A DNA stretch of 64,000 nt from Bacteriovoracaceae bacterium (lineage in GTDB: Bacteria > Bdellovibrionota > Bacteriovoracia > Bacteriovoracales > Bacteriovoracaceae): positions 124,001 through 188,000 of the forward strand of contig JABFRR010000003.1 in assembly GCA_013141065.1 (NCBI GenBank), in the 5' to 3' direction. Both the position numbers and the translations under genes were made by a program. This document shows, piece by piece, positions 8,309 to 17,688 of the stretch. Positions within the stretch are counted from its first letter, which is position 1. Every line of letters begins with the position of its first letter. Below the pieces are notes generated by a model. It had not been told where the DNA came from, ran no database searches, and saw only the letters and a program-made list of their open reading frames with translations.

Positions 8309-9609
8309 CAGGGGAAACGCATCTTAATTTCACTGAAGTAAAACATCCAATAGAAAATCATTATCCCATCCGGCCTTAAGCATTTTTGTTCTGACTGAAA
8401 GTTTTTCAGTTTTACTTCTCATTATAACGATCTTTTTCACAAGACCCAACGCCAATTGCCTTATAGAAGAAAAATTAACAGCACTGTGTTCAACTCTACA
8501 GCGACAATCGTCTTCTCTCATTGTGACATCCAAATGCCAATGCAATAAATTCTCTACTTGCCAATGATCCTTAACTGCATTTAAAAAATATTCAGAGCTT
8601 TCATCTCTACTGCTTATATAATATCTTTTTGAATTCTGAACTTCTCCTGTTTTCTGATCAATTCTTTCCGCACTAATTTCTATAATGGTTTTTAAATTTT
8701 TCCATTTTAATAATGGATTAACTCCCAATGAATAATCATCATTTTCTTTTATTATTCTTACTGATCGTTTTTCAAACCGACCATGTTTTAGTTTTCTTTT
8801 TTCCTCAAAGCTTTCGGATTTGTTTTTTTGTCCACGTTGCTCATATTTTTCAAATCTTTCTTCAATTCTACTGTGTAATTTTTCTTGATTACTTTTTACA
8901 CAAAATAAATAATCACCACCTTTGGAAACAATTTTATCAGCTATTTCAGTCTGACAATTTAAGGCATCAACACTAACAATTGTATCTTTTATATCCAGCG
9001 AATCCAAAAGCTCTGGGATTGCCGTTATTTCATTGCTCTTTTTATCTGTTTTCAACTGCCCTAATGACAATCCTAGGCCCGTTGAATAGGCATTAATAAC
9101 ATGAATTGTACGATCTCCCTTTCGCTTACTTCCCCGCAATGTTTTTCCATCAATACAGATTTGTTTAACTTCATCTTTATTAAAACTAGACACCCAATTG
9201 GTAAAAAAATCTTGCAATGAATTCGGCATTAAAATCATAAAAATCTTCTAAATGTATCATGCGAAGGCACGCCATTTTCTAAGTTTAAAAACTTACTTAA
9301 AAATTCTAATTTTAGAGTGCCGTAAACTTCAATTTCATTCCATGATTTTGCACCACAAATGACAGCACAGATTGCAATGATCATAATTGTTTCTAATGAA
9401 TGTTTTTTTGTTCTATCAATTCTTGGATCTTCAATTGAACTAATAAAATCCAACATGAAAACTGGATCTACTTCTTTCTTTTTTGTCACGATGCTCTCCT
9501 AAAAAAATAAGAAAAATCATCGCAAAAAAAAGACGAAAGGCCATCGTGCAGGGCCGTAAGTGGCCGAAAATAAATTATAACTGATTTAAATTAAGATGCG
9601 TTTCCCCTG
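8309..9609 (-). mobile_element. ISAs1-family insertion sequence, copy 1
   Basis: The element is 1301 bp, bounded by inverted terminal repeats beginning CAGGGGAAACGCATCTTAA at 8309 and ending with the complementary sequence at 9609. It carries one transposase gene on the minus strand, disrupted by a single-base loss. It is an inverted, near-identical partner of the element at 10976-12275. A GGCC-rich hairpin followed by a T-run lies between the outer end and the transposase start, possibly limiting read-through from outside. The insertion interrupts the S74-type lipoprotein gene. Confidence 0.93.
8330..9489 (-). pseudogene. ISAs1-family transposase, frameshifted (copy 1)
   Basis: A DDE transposase of the ISAs1 family: N-terminal HSLETIMIIAICAVICGAKSWNEIE and SHDTFRRF motifs, then DGKTLRGSKR (first Asp), SVDALNCQ (second Asp) and the C-terminal HWHLDVTMREDDCR region. 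It starts at GTG (9489) behind AGGAG. The intact product would be about 386 residues. Copy 1 has only five T where copy 2 has six, after the GAAGA following SHDTF (about 9238-9243). This shifts the frame after residue about 84, leaving 84- and 302-residue pieces. It is probably inactive unless slippage restores the frame. Confidence 0.88.
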
Positions 9610-9618
9610 CATAGGTAC
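9610..9618 (+). repeat. 9-bp target-site duplication t2, inverted copy
   Basis: CATAGGTAC, directly right of IS copy 1, is the reverse complement of GTACCTATG at 12276-12284, directly right of IS copy 2. Together with the t1 pair this shows that each IS inserted with a 9-bp duplication and that the DNA between them was later inverted. Confidence 0.9.
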
Positions 9619-10966
9619 TGTCTGAAGAATATGTGGTGTTTTTAGCTGCTGTAATTGCTGTGGTCGGAGTTGTAATTCCTACACTCAAACCATTTGCATC
9701 GGCCGTTAACCATCGAGGACCTGAATTCATGTTTGTAGAACCAATAACTTCAAATCGAACTCCCGGAGTACCTGAAAGCAAAACTCCCGACCCTCCCGAA
9801 TGAGAAATTTGTAAGATTCACCGCGTATCTGGACCGGTTGATTTAATAGTTAGTTTTCCGACTCCACCACTTTCAAAAATTGGCGTAGTAGAAGAATTCG
9901 TAGAATACGTATGAAGAATGCCAGTAGGAGTAGAGGTTCCAATCCCGACATAACCAGAAGAGTCGATCCTAAATTTTTCGCTACCGGCCCCCAGTGCATT
10001 ACCGGTGAAATTAGCCTTGGTATCTGACTGAATCGAAAAGTATCCTGCACTATCATAAACAAATGCAGAACTCATTGTCCCTGCAAGTAGTCCTGCAGCT
10101 TTTCCAGAAACACTGGTATTTATCACTGACATTGTTGGTGTCAAATTTGAAGAGCCCTGGGAAAATCTAAAATCTGAGACACCTATTGATGCATGTACTA
10201 ATGCGCTTGGGGTAGCAGTCCCAATCCCAACATTACCTGTTGAAGAAATTCTTAATTTTTCAGTTAGGCCAGTTGAGTTTGTAGTAGTTGTTCTAAAAAC
10301 AAGGGCCGTTGGTAAATTTCCAACTGTTACTGTATTGTCAACTCGACCTAATATGGCCGCACCAATTTTCATTTCACCATCAGGACTAGCTCCTGTTTGA
10401 CCTGCAAATGCAAGCCCTGGTAAATAATCTCCATTTGCTAAAGCACCACGGGCACCGTTGGCCCAATAGCCATTGTCATTTTGCCTTTGGGTAATGATAG
10501 CGTAATAATTGGGATTTCCAGCATTATCTGACCATGGTTGTGCAACACCAATATGAATTGGTGCTACAGTGTCTCCACCAGCGCCTATAATATTAAGAAG
10601 ACCTGAATAACCATTTCCTGTTGAATGCTCAACAGGAGTGAAAGGGTTGTTGTCTTGCATAAGTGAAGAGTTTGCAATTAACATCTGCTTTCTAAAATCT
10701 ATCCCATAACTTGGTGCGATCACTCCAGCGCCCAAACTACCACTTCCAGTTACAATTACTTTAGGCATTGTTGTTGTTGTAGACTTTGAAACTAATAAGT
10801 AATTGTTGATTGTAGCACCATTTGAAATCGCAGCAGCAGTCGTACCATAAGCTCCTCTTGTGAGTCCGGTGAAAGTTGTTGCAGTTGTCCCAGTGTAGAT
10901 TATCGCTTCATTTCCCACTAAAAGCGTTCCAGCCGTTGGATATCCAGAAGTTGAGACCACTGTTAA

Positions 10967-10975
10967 TGTTGTGTC
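10967..10975 (-). repeat. 9-bp target-site duplication t1, inverted copy
   Basis: TGTTGTGTC directly precedes IS copy 2 and is the exact reverse complement of GACACAACA at 8300-8308, which directly precedes IS copy 1. Confidence 0.9.
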
Positions 10976-12275
10976 CAGGGGAAACGCATCTTAATTTAAA
11001 TCAGTTATAATTTATTTTCGGCCACTTACGGCCCTGCACGATGGCCTTTCGTCTTTTTTTTGCGATGATTTTTCTTATTTTTTTAGGAGAGCATCGTGAC
11101 AAAAAAGAAAGAAGTAGATCCAGTTTTCATGTTGGATTTTATTAGTTCAATTGAAGATCCAAGAATTGATAGAACAAAAAAACATTCATTAGAAACAATT
11201 ATGATCATTGCAATCTGTGCTGTCATTTGTGGTGCAAAATCATGGAATGAAATTGAAGTTTACGGCACTCTAAAATTAGAATTTTTAAGTAAGTTTTTAA
11301 ACTTAGAAAATGGCGTGCCTTCGCATGATACATTTAGAAGATTTTTTATGATTTTAATGCCGAATTCATTGCAAGATTTTTTTACCAATTGGGTGTCTAG
11401 TTTTAATAAAGATGAAGTTAAACAAATCTGTATTGATGGAAAAACATTGCGGGGAAGTAAGCGAAAGGGAGATCGTACAATTCATGTTATTAATGCCTAT
11501 TCAACTGGCCTAGGATTGTCATTAGGGCAGTTGAAAACAGATAAAAAGAGCAATGAAATAACGGCAATCCCAGAGCTTTTGGATTCGCTGGATATAAAAG
11601 ATACAATTGTTAGTGTTGATGCCTTAAATTGTCAGACTGAAATAGCTGATAAAATTGTTTCCAAAGGTGGTGATTATTTATTTTGTGTAAAAAGTAATCA
11701 AGAAAAATTACACAGTAGAATTGAAGAAAGATTTGAAAAATATGAGCAACGTGGACAAAAAAACAAATCCGAAAGCTTTGAGGAAAAAAGAAAACTAAAA
11801 CATGGTCGGTTTGAAAAACGATCAGTAAGAATAATAAAAGAAAATGATGATTATTCATTGGGAGTTAATCCATTATTAAAATGGAAAAATTTAAAAACCA
11901 TTATAGAAATTAGTGCGGAAAGAATTGATCAGAAAACAGGAGAAGTTCAGAATTCAAAAGATATTATATAAGCAGTAGAGATGAAAGCTCTGAATATTTT
12001 TAAATGCAGTTAAGGATCATTGGCAAGTAGAGAATTTATTGCATTGGCATTTGGATGTCACAATGAGAGAAGACGATTGTCGCTGTAGAGTTGAACACAG
12101 TGCTGTTAATTTTTCTTCTATAAGGCAATTGGCGTTGGGTCTTGTGAAAAAGATCGTTATAATGAGAAGTAAAACTGAAAAACTTTCAGTCAGAACAAAA
12201 ATGCTTAAGGCCGGATGGGATAATGATTTTCTATTGGATGTTTTACTTCAGTGAAATTAAGATGCGTTTCCCCTG
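10976..12275 (+). mobile_element. ISAs1-family insertion sequence, copy 2
   Basis: The element is 1300 bp, with the same terminal inverted repeats as copy 1 and nearly identical internal sequence, but in opposite orientation. It ends at the complement of CAGGGG (12270-12275) and is followed by GTACCTATG. Comparing copies suggests an ancestor of 1302 bp: copy 1 lost one base and copy 2 lost two, all in A/T runs. Its right flank is the C-terminal fragment of the lipoprotein gene. Confidence 0.93.
11096..12254 (+). pseudogene. ISAs1-family transposase, frameshifted (copy 2)
   Basis: Same transposase as copy 1, starting at GTG (11096) behind AGGAG. The frame is intact through SHDTFRRFFMILMPNS and both early catalytic aspartates. 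It breaks at GVQNSK, where copy 1 has five A and this copy four (about 11956-11959), giving a stop after KDII. A second loss (five T instead of six, about 11996-12001) follows. The reading frame resumes with HWHLDVTMREDDCR to the normal end. The third catalytic acidic residue is separated from the N-terminal part, so this copy should be inactive. Confidence 0.88.
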
Positions 12276-12889
12276 GTACCTATGCGATACATGCAAGTGA
12301 TGCGACAAACCCAACGAATAGACTTGCTCTTGGATATGATGCTACGGAGGATGTGGGAGTTATTAGTGCTGTGAATTCTGGGACGAGTTGGAAAAACCTC
12401 TCTTTAAATCCCAATGGTGGCAACGTTGGAATTGGCTTAACTGTTCCCGATGAAAAATTAGTTGTTTTTAACGGAAGCACAACGGGAAAATACACGGCCA
12501 CTGGCTGGACACATTCATCTGATAAAAGATTAAAACACGATATCAATCCACTAGAAAATTCGCTTGAGAAAATTTTAATGCTTAAAGGTGTTGAGTACAA
12601 ATTTAATAAAGATCCAGAAAATAAAACCCAAATTGGATTTATCGCTCAAGATGTTGAACCTCTTTTTCCTGAAGTTGTCGAGACAGATAATAAAGGGTTC
12701 AAATCGATGGTTTATAGTAATTTGATTGCTCCATTAGTTGAAGCTGTGAAGGCAATTTATAAACTTCTGATTGGAGTTGAGAGTCAACAAAATTTGCAAA
12801 ATGCGAAGATTAAAAAACTTGAAGCTGAAAATACGGCCCTTAAAAAATATCTTTGTTCAAAAGATCCTGCTGCACCTATTTGTAAATAA
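12276..12889 (+). pseudogene. S74 intramolecular chaperone domain, C-terminal fragment
   Basis: This is the 3' part of the broken lipoprotein gene. After the repeat GNVGIGLTVPDEKL it carries the peptidase S74 / intramolecular chaperone signature SDKRLKHDINPLENSL, followed by IGFIAQDVEPLFPEVV and YSNLIAPLVEAVKAIYKLL, ending in a coiled coil. S74 domains help trimeric beta-helical fibres fold and then cleave themselves just before the Ser of SDxRLK. Joining 6956-8308, the reverse complement of 9610-10966, and 12285-12889 gives 3315 nt, exactly 1105 codons including the stop. No start or ribosome-binding site of its own is evident. Confidence 0.88.
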
Positions 12890-12948
12890 AACTTCATGCT
12901 TCTGAACGATTTTTTAATGCCAACTCAATTTCACTTTTTAAATTTGAT

Positions 12949-13566
12949 TTAATCATCCCACTCTAGATCTGCATTAATGGTGACTCCAGAGACAGTTTTT
13001 TCTTTTTCTTTTTTGATAAAAGCAAAATTCACAGGAGTGGTTCCTTCAAAGTTTTCTTCAAATGCAATGGTAATCGTTCTTGGCACGAACGACATCAGCA
13101 TTTTTAGATAGTCAGCATTTTTAATGGTATCAATAAAAGTAGAGTCTGCATCGTTTTCGACATCAATTTCCATCATTGGTTTAGTTGAAGTATTTTTAAC
13201 GATAAGTGCAGCTTTAATTTTTTCTTTCGGAATTTCACTGGTCATATTCCACGAGCCCAAATGAAAATAATCGAGATAAAAAACAGACTTTTCGTATTTT
13301 AATTTTCTTGGCATTAAAAGCGATTGCATGAATTTGCGAGTAGAGGGATCTTTAGATTTTTTGGCCAGCTTGTCGGCCAAATAGCCATCTTCAACCCGAA
13401 TGATGTAGGCCCCTGGATTTCTGGTTGATTCAAAAAGCAAGTATTGAAAACCAACAGAAAACAGAGTGAAAAGTTTTTGTTGAGTGAGATGAATGTGTAG
13501 AGCATCAGTCTCAATTAGTGTTTTTACGCCTTCATAAAGATCTTGTTTGGTAATATCACCACTCAT
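12949..13566 (-). CDS. Hypothetical protein
   Basis: This 205-residue soluble protein begins MSGDITKQDLYEGVKTLIETDALHIHL. It has no signal peptide, no membrane segment and no motif I recognise. The second half is beta-rich with alternating hydrophobic residues (TITIAFEENF, VNFAFIKKE) and ends in an acidic DLEWDD. It stands alone on the minus strand between the broken lipoprotein gene and fusA, whose promoter region it faces divergently. Length and codon use look like its neighbours, so I regard it as a real gene of unknown function. Confidence 0.6.
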   Translation of the reverse strand: MSGDITKQDLYEGVKTLIETDALHIHLTQQKLFTLFSVGFQYLLFESTRNPGAYIIRVEDGYLADKLAKKSKDPSTRKFMQSLLMPRKLKYEKSVFYLDYFHLGSWNMTSEIPKEKIKAALIVKNTSTKPMMEIDVENDADSTFIDTIKNADYLKMLMSFVPRTITIAFEENFEGTTPVNFAFIKKEKEKTVSGVTINADLEWDD

Positions 13567-13700
13567 AGTTTGTTGTGCCTTATGTAATATTTTCGGGACC
13601 TAGGGTCTCGAGATAAGTTGAAGAGAGAAATTTTTAAGGATTTTTTGAGGGCTTGTCAATTTTTTTGATGCTTTGAGTTTATTATTTTCCATCTTGTTCA

Positions 13701-13729
13701 TTGACTCATCACTCTAGATTCCTTATTAT
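13701..13729 (+). promoter_or_regulatory. Sigma-70 promoter of the EF-G gene
   Basis: TTGACT (13701-13706), a 17-bp spacer, then TATTAT (13724-13729) is a near-consensus sigma-70 promoter. Transcription would start near 13736, giving a leader of about 64 nt before the ATG at 13800, whose GGAG lies at 13788-13791. Confidence 0.72.
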
Positions 13730-13799
13730 TCGACTTTAAAAATTAATAAATAAAGTCTTATGTATTTTTAGGGTAAACAACCTTTTTGGAGAATGAATT

Positions 13800-15959
13800 A
13801 TGAAATTAATGGCAAAGACCAGAAACATCGGTATTTCTGCTCACATCGACTCAGGAAAAACAACACTTACTGAGCGTATTCTTTTTTACTGTGATAAAAT
13901 TCACAAAATCGAAGACGTCCGTGGTGGTGGTGCTGGGGCGACTATGGACCACATGGAACTTGAAAAAGAAAAAGGGATCACAATTACTTCAGCTGCAACA
14001 ACTGTTCACTGGAAAGGAATTGATGAAAAAGGAATCACATACGCAGACGGAATCGATAAAGAATGCCGTATCAATATCATCGATACTCCAGGTCACGTTG
14101 ACTTTACAGTTGAAGTTGAGCGCTCACTCCGCGTTTTAGATGGAGCTATTCTTGTTCTTTGTTCTGTCTCTGGTGTTCAGTCACAGTCAATTACGGTTGA
14201 TAGACAAATGAAACGTTACTCTGTTCCACGTATGGCCTTCTTAAACAAGATGGACCGTATGGGAGCGAATCCTCATAAAGGTGTGGCAGCTCTTAAAGAA
14301 AAACTTTTCCACAATGCAGTTTTAATGCAACTTCCAATTGGAGCAGAAGAAAACTTCAAAGGTGTAGTTGATCTAATCACAAGAGAAGCTTATTTCTTCG
14401 ACGGAGAAAACGGAGAAAAAGTAAGAGTTGAAGCTATTCCAGCTGACATGCTTGATGAAGTTGAAGAATTCAGAGAAAAACTCCTTGATGCAGCTTCAAA
14501 CTTTGATGACAACATGGTTGAAAAAATTCTTGAAGGACAAGATATTTCTCAAGAAGAAATCCATAATGCAATTAAAGTGGGAACTCAGTCATTAAAATTG
14601 ACTCCAGTATTCATGGGATCTGCTTTCAAGAATAAAGGTGTTCAATTACTTTTAAATGCAGTTGCGAGATACTTGCCATCTCCACTTGTTTGTAAAAAAC
14701 CTATTGCTATCGATAACGATACAAAAGAAAAAATTGAACTGATTCCAGATAATACAAAACCACTTGTTTGTATGGCGTTTAAGATTACTGACGAGCAATT
14801 CGGTCAGTTGACTTACACTCGTATTTACCAAGGGACATTAAATAAGGGTGATACGATCACAAACACTAGAACGAAAAAAAGAGTTCGTGTTGGACGTATC
14901 GTTCGTATGAACGCTAACGACAGAGAAAACATTGAAACTGTTGGATCTGGGGATATTATCGCCATAATCGGTATTGACTGTGCTTCAGGGGATACATTTG
15001 TTGGAGATGATAAATTAGACCATTTATCTTGTGAAGGTATGCACGTTGCTGCTGCCGTTATTGAATTATCAATCTCAGTTAAAGATAAAGACCAACAAAC
15101 TCGTCTTTCAAAAGGTCTTTCAAGATTCATGAAAGAAGATCCAACTTTCCACGTTTTTACAGATGAAGAATCTGCTGAAACACGTATTGCTGGTATGGGA
15201 GAGCTTCACCTTGAAATTTACGTAGAAAGATTAAAACGTGAATATAACTGTGACGTTCAAGTTGGTGCGCCTCAAGTTAACTATCGCGAGACAATCAGAA
15301 ATGAAGCGAAGTTTGACTATCTTCATAAGAAACAAACCGGTGGATCTGGACAGTTCGGTCAGGTTGTCGGGATGATCAAGCCATTATTAGAAGAGAAAAA
15401 AGAAGACGAAAAACAAATCTTCAAGTTTTATAATGAAATAAGAGGGGGATCAATTCCTAACGAATACATTGCATCTTGTGAAAAAGGATTTAATGACGTT
15501 ATGGATAAAGGCCCACTTGCTGCTTTCCCATTAATCAACGTTGAAGTTTATCTTCAAGACGGTCGCTACCATGACGTCGATTCATCTGACCTTGCCTTCA
15601 GAATTGCTTCTCGTATGGCCATGAGACAAGCTGTTAAAGCAGCGAATCCAGTTATCCTTGAGCCAATCATGAAAGTTGAAGTTGAAACTCCGGATGAATA
15701 CCAAGGGGGAGTTATTGGAGATCTTTCTTCGAGAAGAGGTATCATTCAAGCTTCTGAATCAAACGACCAAGGTGAAGTAACAATCAATGCATTGATTCCT
15801 TTATCTGAAATGTTTGGATACTCAACAGTTCTTAGATCTATGTCAGCTGGTAAGGCTTCATATACAATGGAATTCTCGAAATATGCAGAATGTCCAAATA
15901 ACGTAGCTGAAAAAGTTATTGCTGAAAGAAAAGATAAACTAGCTGCTCAAGCAGAATAG
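13800..15959 (+). CDS. fusA: Elongation factor G, spdEFG1-like
   Basis: This 719-residue translational GTPase catalyses ribosome translocation. It has the P-loop [10 protein letters not shown], the effector/switch region [34 protein letters not shown], and the EF-G domain IV/V signatures ([24 protein letters not shown]). [22 protein letters not shown] and [28 protein letters not shown] resemble mitochondrial EF-G1 and the bacterial spdEFG1 subtype rather than E. coli FusA. No rpsG, rpsL or tuf gene is adjacent, so it lies outside the usual str operon. It has its own promoter (13701-13729) and terminator (15983-16013). Confidence 0.93.
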   Translation: MKLMAKTRNIGISAHIDSGKTTLTERILFYCDKIHKIEDVRGGGAGATMDHMELEKEKGITITSAATTVHWKGIDEKGITYADGIDKECRINIIDTPGHVDFTVEVERSLRVLDGAILVLCSVSGVQSQSITVDRQMKRYSVPRMAFLNKMDRMGANPHKGVAALKEKLFHNAVLMQLPIGAEENFKGVVDLITREAYFFDGENGEKVRVEAIPADMLDEVEEFREKLLDAASNFDDNMVEKILEGQDISQEEIHNAIKVGTQSLKLTPVFMGSAFKNKGVQLLLNAVARYLPSPLVCKKPIAIDNDTKEKIELIPDNTKPLVCMAFKITDEQFGQLTYTRIYQGTLNKGDTITNTRTKKRVRVGRIVRMNANDRENIETVGSGDIIAIIGIDCASGDTFVGDDKLDHLSCEGMHVAAAVIELSISVKDKDQQTRLSKGLSRFMKEDPTFHVFTDEESAETRIAGMGELHLEIYVERLKREYNCDVQVGAPQVNYRETIRNEAKFDYLHKKQTGGSGQFGQVVGMIKPLLEEKKEDEKQIFKFYNEIRGGSIPNEYIASCEKGFNDVMDKGPLAAFPLINVEVYLQDGRYHDVDSSDLAFRIASRMAMRQAVKAANPVILEPIMKVEVETPDEYQGGVIGDLSSRRGIIQASESNDQGEVTINALIPLSEMFGYSTVLRSMSAGKASYTMEFSKYAECPNNVAEKVIAERKDKLAAQAE

Positions 15960-15982
15960 TTTTTCTAAAATTTATTTCTTAT

Positions 15983-16013
15983 AAAAAAGGGAGTCTTTTT
16001 GACTCCCTTTTTT
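15983..16013 (+). terminator. Intrinsic terminator after fusA
   Basis: A perfect 13-bp stem AAAAAAGGGAGTC / GACTCCCTTTTTT closes a five-T loop, and the right arm supplies the T-run. It starts 24 bp after the fusA stop. Confidence 0.92.
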
Positions 16014-16087
16014 ATGCCTTCTTAGACTATCTAAATATAAGATTAGGATCAGCTTAATAATCTAATTGAAAAAAATGGGCTTTTGGC

Positions 16088-16136
16088 TTAAAACCCCAAA
16101 ACATTGATTCGCAGAGTAATTTTTAAGGGGTTTTAA
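16088..16136 (+). promoter_or_regulatory. 10-bp inverted repeat covering a Shine-Dalgarno site
   Basis: TTAAAACCCC (16088-16097) and GGGGTTTTAA (16127-16136) are perfect complements separated by 29 nt. The right arm contains the only Shine-Dalgarno-like sequence (AAGGGG) of the gene that starts at 16137. A folded leader would hide it, so translation could be controlled by temperature, a ligand, a small RNA or a protein (inference). Confidence 0.55.
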
Positions 16137-16703
16137 ATGAAAGTAATTTTAGCAGCATTATTTGTGTTCTTATCGACTTCTACTCAGCTAAAAGCTGGCA
16201 CATCTGCCTTTAAATCAAATATTGAAGCCCTGGCCAGTCTATCGATGGGATATAGTGAACAAAAGGTCCCTGGAAAATCGGCCAAAGAAATTTTTATTAA
16301 TTTCTTAAATGATTTTGATGGAGAGGGAGAAGACCGCAAGTTAACTTATAAAGAAATCGAAGATATGGATTATGGTGATGAAATTGAGGAAGGATTTACT
16401 TCATCTAAATCGGCTCAGGCAATGGGTGAATTTGCTTCTGGCTTCCTTGCCGATAAGCTTGAAGGCTTAGAGTATGAACCAGAAGTTAATAAAGTCGAAA
16501 TCCAGGCCATTAAAGCTCAAATGAATGGTTTAGAGTTGAAATGGGCACCAATGATTAAACGTCTTGAGCAATTAGGTGCTAAGTTTGCTTATACAGGGCA
16601 CGGACCTGGGTATTGTGGAGTTTCATTTGTTGAACTCATAATTATTGATGAAAAAGAACAAAAAGTTTATGAGGTCTATCTCTCAAGAAGTGAAGATTGT
16701 TAA
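16137..16703 (+). CDS. Secreted hypothetical protein
   Basis: This 188-residue protein has a Sec signal peptide (MKVILAALFVFLSTSTQLKA, cleavage probably after LKA). The mature part is acidic with no membrane segment. Near the C-terminus is YTGHGPGYCGVSFVELIIID, and it ends SRSEDC, giving two cysteines that may form a disulfide. I recognise no family. The start is preceded by an inverted repeat that could hide its ribosome-binding site, so its translation may be conditional. Confidence 0.65.
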   Translation: MKVILAALFVFLSTSTQLKAGTSAFKSNIEALASLSMGYSEQKVPGKSAKEIFINFLNDFDGEGEDRKLTYKEIEDMDYGDEIEEGFTSSKSAQAMGEFASGFLADKLEGLEYEPEVNKVEIQAIKAQMNGLELKWAPMIKRLEQLGAKFAYTGHGPGYCGVSFVELIIIDEKEQKVYEVYLSRSEDC

Positions 16704-16712
16704 AAAGCTTAC

Positions 16713-16727
16713 AAGTAAAGTTTACTT
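16713..16727. repeat. Inverted repeat AAGTAAA-G-TTTACTT
   Basis: A perfect 7-bp dyad 55 bp upstream of the LysR-type regulator. It lacks a T-run, so it is not a good terminator; it could be an operator. LysR proteins bind partly dyadic T-N11-A sites, which this does not match well, so the role is open. Confidence 0.35.
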
Positions 16728-16782
16728 CATTATCAAATTCACCTTGCCTAACTCCTAAGATTTTATTTAAATGCTAAAATAA

Positions 16783-17688
16783 ATGATTGAAACATCTCAA
16801 CTCCATACACTTATTGCGGTCGCACAGGCCAAGAGCTTTTCTAAAGCGGCAGATGTTTTAGGCGTCACTCAGTCAGCTATCAGTCAAAGTGTAAAAAATC
16901 TCGAATCAAAATTAGATGTTAAAATTTTTAAGCGCTCTGGAAAATCTGTTGTCTTAACTGCTGAAGGTGAAAAGCTTTATACGCTGGCCTTTAATTTTAT
17001 TGAAAAAATGGAACAGACGCTGGAAGAACTTCGCGGTGATAAAAATGAAATGCAAGGAAAAGTTCGCATAGGGACTTTAACAGGTATTGGTAAAACTTGG
17101 CTCGCTAAAGAAGTTGTCTGGCATGCCAAAGAAAATCCTGACCTGCAATTATCAGTTCGCATGGGCCACCAAGAAGATTTACTCTTAGATTTTGAAGCCA
17201 ACAAATTAGATATTCTCATATTGCCTGAAGATGACTTACCTCTTCAAGGTGAACGTGAATTTTTCTTAGAAGAAAAATCGACTCTTGTTTTTCCTCATTC
17301 TATGAAAGATGAGTTTTTTCTTAAAAAGTTAACTTTGGAGAGTTTGGAGACGATTCCAACTGTCTTATTTGAACAAAATGATCACTTATTTATGAAGTGG
17401 TGTCGCTCTAAATTTAAAAGTCTCCCCAAAAAATTAAACGTCAGATTTTCTGTTAATTCTCACGGGCACATGCTCCAGGCCGTCAGTGAAGGATTGGGAA
17501 TAGCCGTTGTCCCTAACCATGTTTTAAATCGTTCTTATTTCAAAGATAAAGTTCTCACCTTAGGTGATGAATTCGAAGTGCCTAGTGGGAAACTTTTTAT
17601 TGTCTACCATAAAGAATCAGAGAATTTAGTCAGAATCAAAAATACTATTGATAGACTTTTATCTCATCGTGATACATTTAAGATATGA
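16783..17688 (+). CDS. LysR-type transcriptional regulator
   Basis: This 301-residue protein has an N-terminal winged HTH typical of the family (FSKAADVLGVTQSAISQSVKNLE, residues about 18-42) and a substrate-binding domain from about residue 90, with AVSEGLGIAVVPNHVL near residue 240 as in other LysR proteins. It is likely a DNA-binding regulator responding to a small molecule that I cannot name. The ATGA at its end overlaps the next gene, a CCA/poly(A)-polymerase-like enzyme, by four bases, which is an unusual partner. No ribosome-binding site precedes the ATG. Confidence 0.88.
   Translation: MIETSQLHTLIAVAQAKSFSKAADVLGVTQSAISQSVKNLESKLDVKIFKRSGKSVVLTAEGEKLYTLAFNFIEKMEQTLEELRGDKNEMQGKVRIGTLTGIGKTWLAKEVVWHAKENPDLQLSVRMGHQEDLLLDFEANKLDILILPEDDLPLQGEREFFLEEKSTLVFPHSMKDEFFLKKLTLESLETIPTVLFEQNDHLFMKWCRSKFKSLPKKLNVRFSVNSHGHMLQAVSEGLGIAVVPNHVLNRSYFKDKVLTLGDEFEVPSGKLFIVYHKESENLVRIKNTIDRLLSHRDTFKI

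Larger units (their letters stand above)
9610..10975 (-). pseudogene. S74-type surface lipoprotein, inverted middle fragment
   Basis: This segment lies between the two inverted IS copies and reads on the minus strand. From 10975 it begins GAC ACA ACA TTA ACA GTG, continuing in frame from the N-terminal fragment (DTT|LTVVSTSGYPTAG). It encodes tail-fibre-like repeats (GNVGIGTATPSA, YVGIGTSTPTG). An in-frame TGA at 9820-9818 (after GPDTR, before ILQISHSGG) is a second nonsense mutation, most simply TGG to TGA. It ends with the codons for STYA, in frame with the C-terminal fragment at 12276. Length after removing one copy of each target duplication keeps the frame. Confidence 0.85.

Noticed and set aside
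11610-11858. 82-residue frames antisense to both transposases (also 8728-8976)
   Set aside because: They are identical shadows in the opposite strand of the same IS gene and are hydrophobic by composition only.
6956-12889. Prophage tail-fibre gene
   Set aside because: Despite fibre-like repeats and an S74 domain, the protein has a lipoprotein signal, and neighbours are motAB and housekeeping genes with no phage structural, integrase or lysis genes.
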